64,000 nt of DNA from an uncultured Verrucomicrobiota bacterium (GTDB lineage: Bacteria; Verrucomicrobiota; Verrucomicrobiia; Limisphaerales; UBA9464): contig CAIXUG010000024.1 in assembly GCA_903922605.1 (NCBI GenBank), positions 1 through 64,000 on the forward strand, written 5' to 3'. Positions 44,075 through 53,183 of this stretch are shown piece by piece. Numbering within the stretch: the stretch's first letter is position 1; each line of letters opens with the position of its first letter. The position numbers were made by a program, and so were the translations under genes. The notes under the pieces were generated by a model. The model saw only the letters and a program-made list of their open reading frames with translations, was not told the DNA's origin and did no database searches.

Positions 44075-44166
44075 GAGCGACTTCGGCGGGCGGCCAATCA
44101 GGGTTCCCACGAAAAGTCCCCGCCCGCGAGCTGGAAAGCGGTCTTGCCCCAGGGTTAACCTCGGCC

Positions 44167-44328
44167 ATGTCAGCGCCGCCGGAACGGGCCTGTCCCGTCT
44201 GCGCCTTCACCCACCTGCAAGAACGCCGTGGTTTGGCTCCGTTGCGCTGGCTCCACTCCCTCTCCGAGCAGAGGCTCCGCTCCGTCCATTTCGCCGATGA
44301 CGTGCCCGTGGTGGCCAGGAAACGCTGA
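44167..44328 (+). CDS. Possible small protein with CPVC motif
   Basis: 53 codons from ATG at 44167 to TGA at 44328: it starts MSAPPERACPVCAFTHLQER and ends VVARKR. About three quarters of third positions are G or C, as in real genes here, and the CPVC-x2-TH segment could bind a metal. No Shine-Dalgarno is visible and I know no family. It lies in the gap between SanA and the CotH gene; the rest of 44111-44431 shows nothing further. Confidence 0.35.
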   Translation: MSAPPERACPVCAFTHLQERRGLAPLRWLHSLSEQRLRSVHFADDVPVVARKR

Positions 44329-44431
44329 ACTTTCACGCGTAGCGATCCGGACGAGGATCTCCGCCTCGGCCCGGTATTTGCTCTGTATTTTCCCAGAAAA
44401 TCGCTAAGATTTAACTTTGTTACCCATCGGT

Positions 44432-47400
44432 ATGGCATTTTTGATTCGCCTGCGTCTCTCCCTTCTCTTGCTGCTGGCCCTTGCCCCCGGGTTGGTCCGG
44501 GCGGGCTACGCGCCCCTTCAGATCACCGAGTTCATGGCGGTGAACGTGTCCACGATCCAGGACCAGGACGGCGACTACTCCGGCTGGATCGAGATTTTCA
44601 ACCCCACGCAGACGGAGGTCAGCCTGGCGGGCTGGCGGTTGGCCACAACGGGTGCCAATGCGAAGCAATGGTCCTTTCCGGGCTACGTGATGATGCCGGG
44701 GGATTATCTGGTGGTGTTTGCCTCGGCGAAAAATCGGACGGCGGTGACCGGGGAATTGCACACCAATTTCCAGTTGCCCTCCGCCGGCGGGGGGCTCGGG
44801 CTGCTGGACCCCTCGGGGGCGACCGCCTCGACGTTTGGGGCCTATCCGGCCCAATCCGCCGACGTTTCCTACGGACGCGATCCGGTCCAGCCCGAGCTGA
44901 CGGGATTTTTTTCCAGCCCGACACCGGGTCAACCCAATGTGTCGGCCGGTGCGGGCGCGGCGCCCAAGGTTAAGTTTTCGCCGGCGGGCGGCGCCTTCAG
45001 CACCGCCGGCTTCGGTCCGGGACAGCCGCTGGCGCTGACCCTCATCTGCTCCGCCGCCGGGGCCGTCATTCATTACACCGTGGATGGCAGCCTCCCCCTC
45101 AGCACCTCACCGGTTTACACCAACCCGCTGGCACTCACCGCCAGCACCCAGGTCGCCGCCCGGGCGTTCGTGCCCGGCGTGCTGCCGGGACCGGTCCGCA
45201 CAGAGACGTATCTCCAGATGACGCCGGCGCTGGCGGCCGTGACCTCCAGCCTGCCGGCGGTGGTCATTTACGATTTCGGGGCCGGCTCCATTCCGGATGC
45301 CGTGGGCAGCCCGCCGGTCTTCGCCAACCTCGCCGTTTATGAGCCGGTCAACGGAGTGACCAGCCTGACCAACGCCCCCAGCTTTTCCACCGGCTCAGGT
45401 ATCAACGTGCGCGGCTCGAGCACCCGCGGGCTGCCCAAGCAGTCCTGGGACGTGCAGTTCTGGGATGTGCTGACGAACTCGGTGAATTACTCGCCCGTCG
45501 GGTTGCCGGCCGATTCCGACTGGGCTTTTTACGCGCCGGACTATTTCGAGCCGGTCCTGATTCACAATCCGCTGATCTACCAGCTCAGCAACGAGGCCGG
45601 GCGCTATGCGCCGCGCACGCGGATGGTCGAGGTCTATCTGAACACCACCGGCACGCCCCTTTCGCCGGACGATTACTTCGGCATCTATGTCCTCGAGGAA
45701 AAGATCACACGCGGGGCGGATCGCATCCCCGTGGACCGGCTCCAGCCCACCGACAACACGGCCCCCGCCGTCACCGGCGGTTACATGCTGAAGATCGACC
45801 GCACCGGGCCTGGCGAATCCGGCCTGAACGCCGCCGGGCAGACCATCGTTTACAACGGCCCCTCCGAGTCCTCGATCCTCACGCCCGAACGCGCGCCGCA
45901 GAAGACTTATATCCAGGGCTATATGAACCGCTTCGGCACCGCGCTGAACGGCGCATCCTACCGGGATCCGACCAGCGGCTACGCGGCGTACATCGACGTC
46001 GGTTCGGCCATCGACCACCACATCCTCAACGTCGTGGCCTTCAACGTGGATGCGCTCCGGCTGTCCGCCTACTTCTACAAGCCGCGCAGCGGGCCGGTCG
46101 TCTTCGGCCCGATTTGGGATTTCGACCGTTCGCAGGGCTCGACCGACAGCCGCGATTTCAACCCGCGGATCTGGCGGTCGCCGGTGCCGGACTTGGGCAC
46201 GGATTTCTTCAACTATTCCTGGTGGGGCCGGTTCTTCACAGACCCCGACTTCTGGCAGAAATGGGTGGACCGTTACCAGGATTTGCGGACGGGCGTGCTC
46301 TCCACCAACCATATCTACGCCGACATCGACGGGCTGGTGGCCCAGGTCCGCCCCATGCAGCCGCGCGAGGCCGCGCGCTGGAGCGGCTACACCACGCCCC
46401 GCTCGGGCACCGTATCGATCTCCGGTTACAGCTACAACTTTCCCGGCACCTATCAGGGTGAGGTGAATTTCCTGAAGCATTGGTATGCCGACCGGCTGAA
46501 CTTCATCGACACGAACTTCCTCGCCCGGCCGGCGCTCAGCCTCCCCGGCGGCGACTTCGCCCCCGGGGCGACGCTCACGCTCTCCGGTCCGGCCACGGCG
46601 ACGGTCTACTACACCCTCGACGGCTCGGACCCCCGGTTGTCCGGGGGTGCGGTCTCACCCACGGCACAGGCCTATTCCGCACCGATTCCCTTGAGCGTGG
46701 GATTGGCGGTTCGCGCCCGCAGTTATTCCGCGACGCATCGCAACCTCACCGGGGCCAATAAGCCGCCGCTCTCCACCCCCTGGTCCGGAGCGGTCTCGGC
46801 CACCTATGGGCTGGTCACCGGACCCAGCCAGGTGGCTTACGCGACGGATGACTCGGTTTACCTCCAGAATTTCGACTCCCTGCCCGCGCCCGGTGCGGTT
46901 TCGGTGAACTCCGACAATCCAGTGACCTTGGCCGGCGTGGCCTATGCCCTGGCCAATCCCTGCGGGTTCGCACTGCCCGTCGCCCCGGTGGGCAATCTGG
47001 GCGGCCTGGGCCTGTCGAATACCCTTTCCGGCTGGTATGGCATCGGCGGGGCCGCGTTCAAATTCGGGGCCGGCGACGGCGACCAGACCGGCGGCGGAAT
47101 CGTCAGCTTCGGGCCGCTGCTCGCCGGTTCGACCAACCGTGCCCTCGGCATGATCGCCACGGGCGCGACGGGGCCGACCGCCGTCGGGGTCCGCCTGGTC
47201 AATGCCTCCGGCCATACGCTGGACCGCATCAGCCTGGAATTTACCGCTGAACTGTGGCGTCAGACCGCCCTGCCCAAGACGTTGACCTGCGGCTATTACA
47301 TCGAGGATTCGCTCACCAACGGTTTCCCCACCAATTTCACTTCGATCACCGGTCTCGCCTTCAAGTTCCCAGCCGCCCCCGCCGGCTCCAGCGACGGCCC

Positions 47401-47782
47401 GGTGGACGGCACCGATCCCGCCAACCAGCAGAGCCAGCAGGTCATCAACCAGCCGATCTCCGATTGGCCGGCCGGCTCCGCCCTGTGGCTGGTCTGGCAG
47501 CTCGCCGATCCCGCCAGCAAGGGACAGGGGCTGGCCTTGGATGATCTTGCCTTCTCGGCCAACGCTGCCCCGCCGCCCGCTCTCGAGGCCCGGGTAGCGG
47601 GCGACGCGCTTGCCCTTTCATGGCCGGTGTTTCCCGGCGGCTTCGGCCTGCAGGCCGGTTCCGGACTGCCCGCCACCAACGGCTGGAACGCCGCGACGGC
47701 CACTGTCGTTTCCACCAATGGAACCAATATGGCGCGCCTGCCGGTGTCCGGTGCCGCCCAGTTTTTCCGCCTGAGCCGCTGA
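44432..47782 (+). CDS. Secreted CotH-kinase-like protein with lamin-tail and CHB_HEX domains
   Basis: 1116 aa from the ATG at 44432, which begins a signal peptide (MAFLIRLRLSLLLLLALAPG). Order of domains: lamin-tail domain about 30-150 (ITEFMAVN, GWIEIFNPT), chitobiase-type Fn3 domain about 180-265 (IHYTVDGSLP), CotH kinase region about 300-650, a second chitobiase-type domain about 690-780 (VYYTLDGSDP), and a C-terminal sandwich ending FFRLSR. The CotH region has NVRGSSTRGLPKQSW and FGPIWDFDRS, matching the G-loop-like and metal-binding motifs of atypical CotH kinases. It probably acts on the cell surface; whether the kinase is active is unknown. Confidence 0.85.
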   Translation: MAFLIRLRLSLLLLLALAPGLVRAGYAPLQITEFMAVNVSTIQDQDGDYSGWIEIFNPTQTEVSLAGWRLATTGANAKQWSFPGYVMMPGDYLVVFASAKNRTAVTGELHTNFQLPSAGGGLGLLDPSGATASTFGAYPAQSADVSYGRDPVQPELTGFFSSPTPGQPNVSAGAGAAPKVKFSPAGGAFSTAGFGPGQPLALTLICSAAGAVIHYTVDGSLPLSTSPVYTNPLALTASTQVAARAFVPGVLPGPVRTETYLQMTPALAAVTSSLPAVVIYDFGAGSIPDAVGSPPVFANLAVYEPVNGVTSLTNAPSFSTGSGINVRGSSTRGLPKQSWDVQFWDVLTNSVNYSPVGLPADSDWAFYAPDYFEPVLIHNPLIYQLSNEAGRYAPRTRMVEVYLNTTGTPLSPDDYFGIYVLEEKITRGADRIPVDRLQPTDNTAPAVTGGYMLKIDRTGPGESGLNAAGQTIVYNGPSESSILTPERAPQKTYIQGYMNRFGTALNGASYRDPTSGYAAYIDVGSAIDHHILNVVAFNVDALRLSAYFYKPRSGPVVFGPIWDFDRSQGSTDSRDFNPRIWRSPVPDLGTDFFNYSWWGRFFTDPDFWQKWVDRYQDLRTGVLSTNHIYADIDGLVAQVRPMQPREAARWSGYTTPRSGTVSISGYSYNFPGTYQGEVNFLKHWYADRLNFIDTNFLARPALSLPGGDFAPGATLTLSGPATATVYYTLDGSDPRLSGGAVSPTAQAYSAPIPLSVGLAVRARSYSATHRNLTGANKPPLSTPWSGAVSATYGLVTGPSQVAYATDDSVYLQNFDSLPAPGAVSVNSDNPVTLAGVAYALANPCGFALPVAPVGNLGGLGLSNTLSGWYGIGGAAFKFGAGDGDQTGGGIVSFGPLLAGSTNRALGMIATGATGPTAVGVRLVNASGHTLDRISLEFTAELWRQTALPKTLTCGYYIEDSLTNGFPTNFTSITGLAFKFPAAPAGSSDGPVDGTDPANQQSQQVINQPISDWPAGSALWLVWQLADPASKGQGLALDDLAFSANAAPPPALEARVAGDALALSWPVFPGGFGLQAGSGLPATNGWNAATATVVSTNGTNMARLPVSGAAQFFRLSR

Positions 47783-48127
47783 GCCGGACCGGACTTAGCC
47801 GGAACGACGCAGTACGAACTAAACAATCCCGATCGCTAGCTGGATAAAACTGGACGGTTCTCTACTGCATTGCAGTTGGGGAACGGACTCAGAATCTTCT
47901 CCCACAGGCTGCGCCACCAATCCTGTTCGCGTGATGGGACGGTGAGTTTGCCGGTGGTTTTGCCGGCGGGCTGGCTCAGCACGCCCGCCGTGACGAACAG
48001 ACCCCATTGACCAGCACCACCGACCTCATCATCGCGCAGATTCTGAAGGACGTGCCGGGGATGCAGGCGTGCTGGCGTGAGAATTCGCTGCCGGTCAGTA
48101 TTGCCTTGCATACGAAGGTGAGGAACG
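47783..48127. other. 345-bp gap with possible coding relics
   Basis: No intact gene. The forward frame ending at 48138 reads coding-like residues (TTDLIIAQILKDVPGMQACW, then ALHTKVRNDEA) with good codon bias, but has no proper start after a stop at 47932-47934. The reverse frame at about 47836-48000 reads GKLTVPSREQDWWRSLWEKI. Both could be remnants of older genes. The Shine-Dalgarno-like AGGTGAGGA at 48116-48124 belongs to the next gene. Confidence 0.35.
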
Positions 48128-49936
48128 ATGAGGCATAGCATGAAGCATAAGTTCATTTTTCTTCTCATGCTCGCCTGGACATTTTGGCTGCCAGTTGCCC
48201 GTGGGCAAGAAACCACCGTCCAGCCGCCGAAACCTCCAGCGCAGAGCTTCGAGTCTTTGTTAAATGCGGCCTTGCCCGGAGTCACATGGAGTGACCGTCA
48301 GGCAATGATTTATGGATCTGCATCCAACCGCCTGTCTCTGGCACAGTGGAATCAGCTCGCCCTTGCGGCAGCGCGCGAACTGTCACTCCGAACGACCAAC
48401 GGTCTGACGATTACGGCAGATACGGTGGACAAGCAGCCTTGGAAATCACCGGCCGAGGCGGCACTGCTCGATTTGCACAAGAGAAACATGATGAGTGTCA
48501 GTTTCCTGCGTGACTTGTCGTACAATCATCTGCTCAGCGCGTCCGAAGTCATCGGGCCGCTGATCGACATGCTCGATTACCCGGGCAAGAATACGGCAAT
48601 CCGCAGGGAAGCCGCTCAGACACTTACTCAGGTGACAGGGCGTCCTTATACGGAGTTCTATCAGTATTCCGAAGGCGAAAGAGATGCCAAGATTTCCCAG
48701 GGCTGGCATGGTTGGTGGACGATGAACCAAACCCGTCATCCCGTGTTTGATGACACCTTGAAGCAGGCCGTCATCGCCCGGCTGGTCGTCATTGAGAAGC
48801 AACTCTACCTGGGCATTTCGGGATACAGTGAGTTGCAATATTTGCATCCCACCCAGGTCCGGATCACTTTTGTGGATCCCGCCGTCCGCTATCAACAGGA
48901 GGTCGGATGTTTCATGAGCTCACAAGGACATATTCGCGTTGCCGCTGATGGCAGCTTTCGGGCGGCTGTGCCAGGGAAGGACGATACTTTGCTATGGATC
49001 AAGGCACAGTTCACCACGGTCCCGTTTCCAAGGACCCCGCCGCCCGATACGGCGGGAAGAGCATGGTGGCAGGGCAAGATTGAAGAGGTGTATCACGAGC
49101 AATTGCCCGGAACGGACATGGCGATCATCGTGGAAGCGGCCTGCCAGGACGGCGTATTCACCCGGCTGGTGCGTGAGTGCCTGGAAAAGCCTGCGGAATC
49201 CATAACCACGCAAATCGCCCGGCTGATCGAAAAGCTTGAAGACGAAACTGAATCCGCCGGTGCCGCCATCGCCTTGATCAATGTGGGAGAATATCCCCCG
49301 GTGATCGCCGCCCTGATGAATCGCAACGTGACCATCCAGCGCAATGCGATCAACGCCCTGGCCAGTTCGGGGCCGGATGGGCTCGGTCGTTCCGTCGGCC
49401 AAGATGCCGTTTTCCATCTGCTCCACCTGCTCAAGACCGGGGATGCCTATACGCGTTTAATGTCAACGCGGGCCCTGGGACATTTGCAGCAGGAAGACGA
49501 GCAAACCACCGTTGCCCTGATAGCCGCCATGGATGACGCGGATGCGCAAGCCAGCACGGGAGCGATCGGCGCACTGGCGAACTTCAGATCGCAGGAAAAA
49601 ATCATTGTCCCTGCGGTCATCAAAAGACTTTCCAATACCAATGCCGCCTTACGCATCGCGGTCATCCGAACGCTGGGTGAACTCAGTCCGGCTCACGACC
49701 AGAAGGTGGCCAGGACCATTGTGGCGACTCTGATCAACTCCCTCGCAGACCCGGACAGAGATGTCCGGACGGGTGTGGCGTGGGCGCTCGGAGCCAATGG
49801 GGAGTTGGCGAAGGAGGCGTTTCCAATCTTGCTGAAGCTGGCCGATTCCGAAGATGCCCGCTTACGCAATGCAGTCCGAAGCGCCCTGGTTCACATTGAT
49901 TTCGAAACAGCGAAGAGAATGGGTTTCCTAAATTGA
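48128..49936 (+). CDS. Exported HEAT-repeat protein
   Basis: 602 aa. The ATG at 48128 is preceded by one of the few good Shine-Dalgarno sequences here (AGGTGAGGA); the ATG at 48140 is an alternative. Signal peptide: HKFIFLLMLAWTFWLPVARG. Residues about 380-600 contain HEAT/PBS-lyase-like helical repeats (VIAALMNRNVTIQRNAINAL, AVIKRLSNTNAALRIAVIRT, LINSLADPDRDVRTGVAWAL). The first half (about 30-330) is a separate region of unknown fold. GC is slightly lower than in its neighbours. Such repeats usually mediate protein contacts; function unknown. Confidence 0.75.
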   Translation: MRHSMKHKFIFLLMLAWTFWLPVARGQETTVQPPKPPAQSFESLLNAALPGVTWSDRQAMIYGSASNRLSLAQWNQLALAAARELSLRTTNGLTITADTVDKQPWKSPAEAALLDLHKRNMMSVSFLRDLSYNHLLSASEVIGPLIDMLDYPGKNTAIRREAAQTLTQVTGRPYTEFYQYSEGERDAKISQGWHGWWTMNQTRHPVFDDTLKQAVIARLVVIEKQLYLGISGYSELQYLHPTQVRITFVDPAVRYQQEVGCFMSSQGHIRVAADGSFRAAVPGKDDTLLWIKAQFTTVPFPRTPPPDTAGRAWWQGKIEEVYHEQLPGTDMAIIVEAACQDGVFTRLVRECLEKPAESITTQIARLIEKLEDETESAGAAIALINVGEYPPVIAALMNRNVTIQRNAINALASSGPDGLGRSVGQDAVFHLLHLLKTGDAYTRLMSTRALGHLQQEDEQTTVALIAAMDDADAQASTGAIGALANFRSQEKIIVPAVIKRLSNTNAALRIAVIRTLGELSPAHDQKVARTIVATLINSLADPDRDVRTGVAWALGANGELAKEAFPILLKLADSEDARLRNAVRSALVHIDFETAKRMGFLN

Positions 49937-49989
49937 CGCATCCTTTGAAGGCCGTTGTTCGATTGGGTTCAATTGGGACGGTTGCCAGC

Positions 49990-50128
49990 CTATTCGATAC
50001 ACACCTCACCCAGTTCACGGAGCTGCTGGAAAAGCGCCGGAGGCGATGACCGGTCAGAATCCGAAAGCCGCGTAGCTTCCGGCCCTTGGAGCCGTTCCAG
50101 CGGAAATCTCCGCAGGACTTCATTTTCA
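49990..50128 (-). pseudogene. Possible C-terminal gene remnant
   Basis: The reverse frame from about 50128 to a TAG at 49990 reads VLRRFPLERLQGPEATRLSD ... QQLRELGEVCIE, with coding-like composition. It has no start, and upstream it runs into the neighbouring gene's shadow. I do not recognise it. It may be a relic of a lost gene between the HEAT gene and the gene at 50138. Confidence 0.3.
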
Positions 50129-50137
50129 GACGGGCTC

Positions 50138-51055
50138 TTACGGCGCAGGCACCAGCCGGAAGAATCCCGCCTCGCCATCAAACGACACATCCACGGGTGC
50201 AGTGGCGGGATAGTCCGTCCAGTTCGGGGTGCCCAAGTCCGGGGTGGACTGCAATTTGAACCGCGCATCCCAGACCAGCGTGAACTGTCCCGCCACGGTG
50301 GCCGAGGGAACCCAGAGCAGAACCGGCTGCAGAATGAACCCGCCCCGCGTGGCGACGACCTGCCCGGTAAACCGCAGGATGGTATCGCCCGCCGGAGTGG
50401 CTTGCGCCGGAAGACTGACGTCGATCGGAATCGTCAGGACCGGGCCGGAGTCCGGGTTGATGGGTTTCACGAACGTGCCCGGGCCCGGCACGTTCGCATT
50501 ACCGAGGCCCGCCAGCGACCGCCGGCCGCCCTGGACGAGCAAGCTGCTCGCGCGATAGTCCAGCGCCGGCGGCCCTCCCGTCGGAGTGGTCAGCTGGAGC
50601 GCGTCCATGAACTCACCGTCCACGAGCGGAAGCGGATCGCTGGAAACCGAAAAGGCCAGCTCGCGGATCGCCGAGATCATATGGTCGGTGCCGAAGCCAG
50701 TGCCCACAGTCACATTGCCGCCAAAGTCGGCGGGTTCAATTGCACCCGAACCACGCGGCCCCGGCGACCAGACGTTGGTTTGAATTCCGACCAGGCTGCT
50801 GCCCGCAATAAACTGGATGGAGTCAGTGTTGAGGTCCACCGCCAGCCAGCCTTGGAATTGCGCCACCAGGCTGCCGGCGGCCTGCTCCTGCCAGGCAACC
50901 CCCGCCGTCTGGCCCTGGAGCGTGAGGGACGACCTAACCGGATCGACCTGGAACAGCTGCACCTCCGCAGTTGCCGACCCCGGCTCAAGCATGGTCAGGC
51001 AACCGAGGCCAAACGACGGCGCCAGCTTTCCGATAAGTCGTGGAATCGAGCTCAT
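50138..51055 (-). CDS. Secreted protein of unknown function
   Basis: 305 aa with a signal-like start (PRLIGKLAPSFGLGCLTMLE). The body is beta-rich (VQLFQVDPVRSSLTLQGQTA, VAQFQGWLAVDLNTDSIQF). The C-terminus, FKLQSTPDLGTPNWTDYPAT ... GFFRLVPAP, is a short form of the module shared by several secreted proteins in this window. No family recognised. It lies 139 bp downstream of the PEP-CTERM gene on the same strand, so the two may be coexpressed. Confidence 0.65.
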   Translation of the reverse strand: MSSIPRLIGKLAPSFGLGCLTMLEPGSATAEVQLFQVDPVRSSLTLQGQTAGVAWQEQAAGSLVAQFQGWLAVDLNTDSIQFIAGSSLVGIQTNVWSPGPRGSGAIEPADFGGNVTVGTGFGTDHMISAIRELAFSVSSDPLPLVDGEFMDALQLTTPTGGPPALDYRASSLLVQGGRRSLAGLGNANVPGPGTFVKPINPDSGPVLTIPIDVSLPAQATPAGDTILRFTGQVVATRGGFILQPVLLWVPSATVAGQFTLVWDARFKLQSTPDLGTPNWTDYPATAPVDVSFDGEAGFFRLVPAP

Positions 51056-51194
51056 TCTCAGCTTCGGAAAACTATGGCTGACGGCGCGTTCCCGTCACGG
51101 ACTATTCAAAGCCTGGCACGTTGGCGCGGGTGGTGGGCCGGGAAAGGTAAGCCAGAACAGTTGCAAGCCGGCCCCACGTCCGCTTCTCCGATAT

Positions 51195-51794
51195 TCAGGA
51201 AAACAGCTCACGCCGCTTCCGCCAGCCGGCGAAGGCCAGGGCTGCCCCGGCGGCAGCCAGGCCAAAATCGGCCGGTTCCGGCACCGTGATATAATAGGTA
51301 CCGATCGTGGTGCCGCTGCCGCTGCCGCCTAGTGAGACAACGATGTTTCCCGTCGCGCCCAGGCTGGGCAGATAGGAGGAGATGTCGGACAAATCGACGT
51401 CCGCCCGCCCGGTGAAGGCCACCGTGCCTGAAAGGAATGTCTCCGTTTGCACGCCGTGGCGCAGGATCATGGTGGTCTCGACGGGATTGAACCGGCCCCA
51501 TAGGAAACTATCCAGCGGCTGGTTTCCGGCAACGGATGTGAGGCTGGTAGTGGTGGCCGTCACGGTGCCTCCGCCCGGATTTGAGGTCAAAAAATCCTTC
51601 AGCTGGATCTGGAAATTGTAGGTGCCGGTGGCATCGGCGGCGGCGGAAGCCCCTGTTGCCGTGAAAATGACATCGGCGGGATTTGAGACATCGATGTTCA
51701 GCACCACCTGCGCGTGCGCGGCGATGGCGCCGAGCCCGGCGAAAAAACCCGCTGCGAGTTTGAGGGTGAATGACCTGCTGCTGTGGTTTTTCAT
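51195..51794 (-). CDS. PEP-CTERM sorting-domain secreted protein
   Basis: 199 aa from the ATG at 51794 (another at 51806). Signal peptide: LKLAAGFFAGLGAIAAHAQ. A small beta-rich domain follows (VVLNIDVSNPADVIFTATGA, then FQIQLKDFL). The end is VPEPADFGLAAAGAALAFAG then WRKRR: a PEP motif, a transmembrane helix and a basic tail, the exosortase sorting signal. It should be exported and processed by an exosortase encoded elsewhere. The function of the mature domain is unknown. Confidence 0.85.
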   Translation of the reverse strand: MKNHSSRSFTLKLAAGFFAGLGAIAAHAQVVLNIDVSNPADVIFTATGASAAADATGTYNFQIQLKDFLTSNPGGGTVTATTTSLTSVAGNQPLDSFLWGRFNPVETTMILRHGVQTETFLSGTVAFTGRADVDLSDISSYLPSLGATGNIVVSLGGSGSGTTIGTYYITVPEPADFGLAAAGAALAFAGWRKRRELFS

Positions 51795-52065
51795 GACGTA
51801 ATGCATTTGCCAGACTTTGCCGGACCGTTCCTTGGCTAACTCCCTGATTCTCCACCTGAGGTCTTGGAACCGCAGAGGCGTTCGCCGCCCACAAAATCGG
51901 GGCAGGCAGATCGGGTCCGGCACCGATCCTTATCGGCCGAAGTGAATCGGGGCTTAACCCGCGCCACCATGCCATCCCCTTTCTCGGGATTTGCTACGGG
52001 GTGCTCCGGGGAGTACAGAGATCACCGACGGGCCAACCCAAACCCCCGTCATCCCCCCTATTGCC

Positions 52066-52980
52066 ATGAAAACAGGCTACCTCATTGACATGGACGGCGT
52101 CATTTACCGTGAAAACCGGCTCATCCCCGGGGCGACGGAATTTGTGGCCGCCCTGCTCGGCACCGGCACGCCGTTTCTGTTCCTCACGAACAACTCCGCG
52201 CCCACGGCCGAGGATCTGGCCGTGCGATTGCGCCATCTCGGTGTCACCGGCCTGTCGGCGCGGCACTTTTACACCTCGGCGATGAACACCGCGGACTTCC
52301 TCAGCGAGACGCACCCGAACTGCACCGTGTTCGTCATCGGCGAAGGCGGCCTGCTCACCGCGCTGCACGAGCGCAAGATCGCCAACGACGCGATCCGCCC
52401 GGACTACGTGGTCGTGGGCGAAGGGACGGCCACGACCGAGAAGCTCGCCAAGGCCCACGAATGCATCGAGCGCGGCGCGCGGCTGCTCGCGACCAATCCT
52501 GACAACTGGTGCCCCGTGTCCGAGGAGAAGACGCGCCCCGGCGCGGGCGCGACCACGGCCTTTCTGGAGGCCAGCTCGGGCCGCCGGGCCTACTTCCTGG
52601 GCAAGCCCAACGGCTTCATGTTCCACTGCGCGCGCCGCCGGCTGGCGGGTTCGGGCATGGCCGCGCCCGAGCAGGTCGTGATGATCGGCGACACGATGGA
52701 GACGGACATTCGGGGCGCGATCGAGTCGGGCCTGCTCGCGTACCTGGTGCTCACGGGCTCCACGCAGATGGAAAACGTGTGCGACCATGTGTATCAGCCC
52801 ACGCGCATCCTCCAGAGCGTCGCCGATCTCACGGAGGAAATCCTCACCGGCCTGGTGTCGAGCCAGATGGACAGCCCCCTGGGTGCGCCGCGCTCCTCCG
52901 GCGGGCGCTCCGGCCACCGGCACCAGACGGATGTCTTCGCCCTCTACAAGCCCCGCCCCCGCCCTGCGATGACGAAGTGA
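52066..52980 (+). CDS. HAD-superfamily NagD/PGP-like phosphatase
   Basis: 304 aa from the ATG at 52066; an upstream frame to 51991 lacks support. Motif I is DMDGVIY, motif II the LTNNSA region, motif III Lys in LGKPN, and motif IV GDTMETDI. The C2 cap lies between II and III, as in NagD, phosphoglycolate and 4-nitrophenylphosphatases. It is a cytosolic phosphatase acting on small phosphorylated metabolites; the substrate cannot be fixed from sequence. The last 45 residues (SSQMDSPLGAPRSSGGRSGH) are an unstructured extension not normal for NagD. Confidence 0.85.
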   Translation: MKTGYLIDMDGVIYRENRLIPGATEFVAALLGTGTPFLFLTNNSAPTAEDLAVRLRHLGVTGLSARHFYTSAMNTADFLSETHPNCTVFVIGEGGLLTALHERKIANDAIRPDYVVVGEGTATTEKLAKAHECIERGARLLATNPDNWCPVSEEKTRPGAGATTAFLEASSGRRAYFLGKPNGFMFHCARRRLAGSGMAAPEQVVMIGDTMETDIRGAIESGLLAYLVLTGSTQMENVCDHVYQPTRILQSVADLTEEILTGLVSSQMDSPLGAPRSSGGRSGHRHQTDVFALYKPRPRPAMTK

Positions 52981-52991
52981 CAAGGCCAGGT

Positions 52992-53091
52992 GAATTACGA
53001 ATTACGAATTACGAATTACGAAGCACGAACGAAGACGCTCCGCCTCCCCGCCCCGCTCGCCCCTGATCACTGATTACTGATTACTGATTAC
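52992..53091. repeat. Two short heptanucleotide tandem repeats
   Basis: GAATTAC occurs four times in a row at 52992-53019, followed by a variant GAAGCAC. TGATCAC and three TGATTAC follow at 53064-53091. Further degenerate GGCTCAC-like units run to about 53125. They fill most of the 203-bp gap between the HAD and thioesterase genes. Similar heptamer tracts are common between genes in several bacterial phyla; no function is evident. Confidence 0.8.
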
Positions 53092-53183
53092 TGACCTACT
53101 GGCTCACCGGCTCACTCGCTCACTGGCCCATCGGCCGCCTAGTTTTCCGTGCCGCCCGCCCCGCCACCGCCTACGGTGCCGCC

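Noticed and set aside
52992-53091. CRISPR-like array
   Set aside because: Units are 7 bp with no spacers, so this is a simple tandem repeat.
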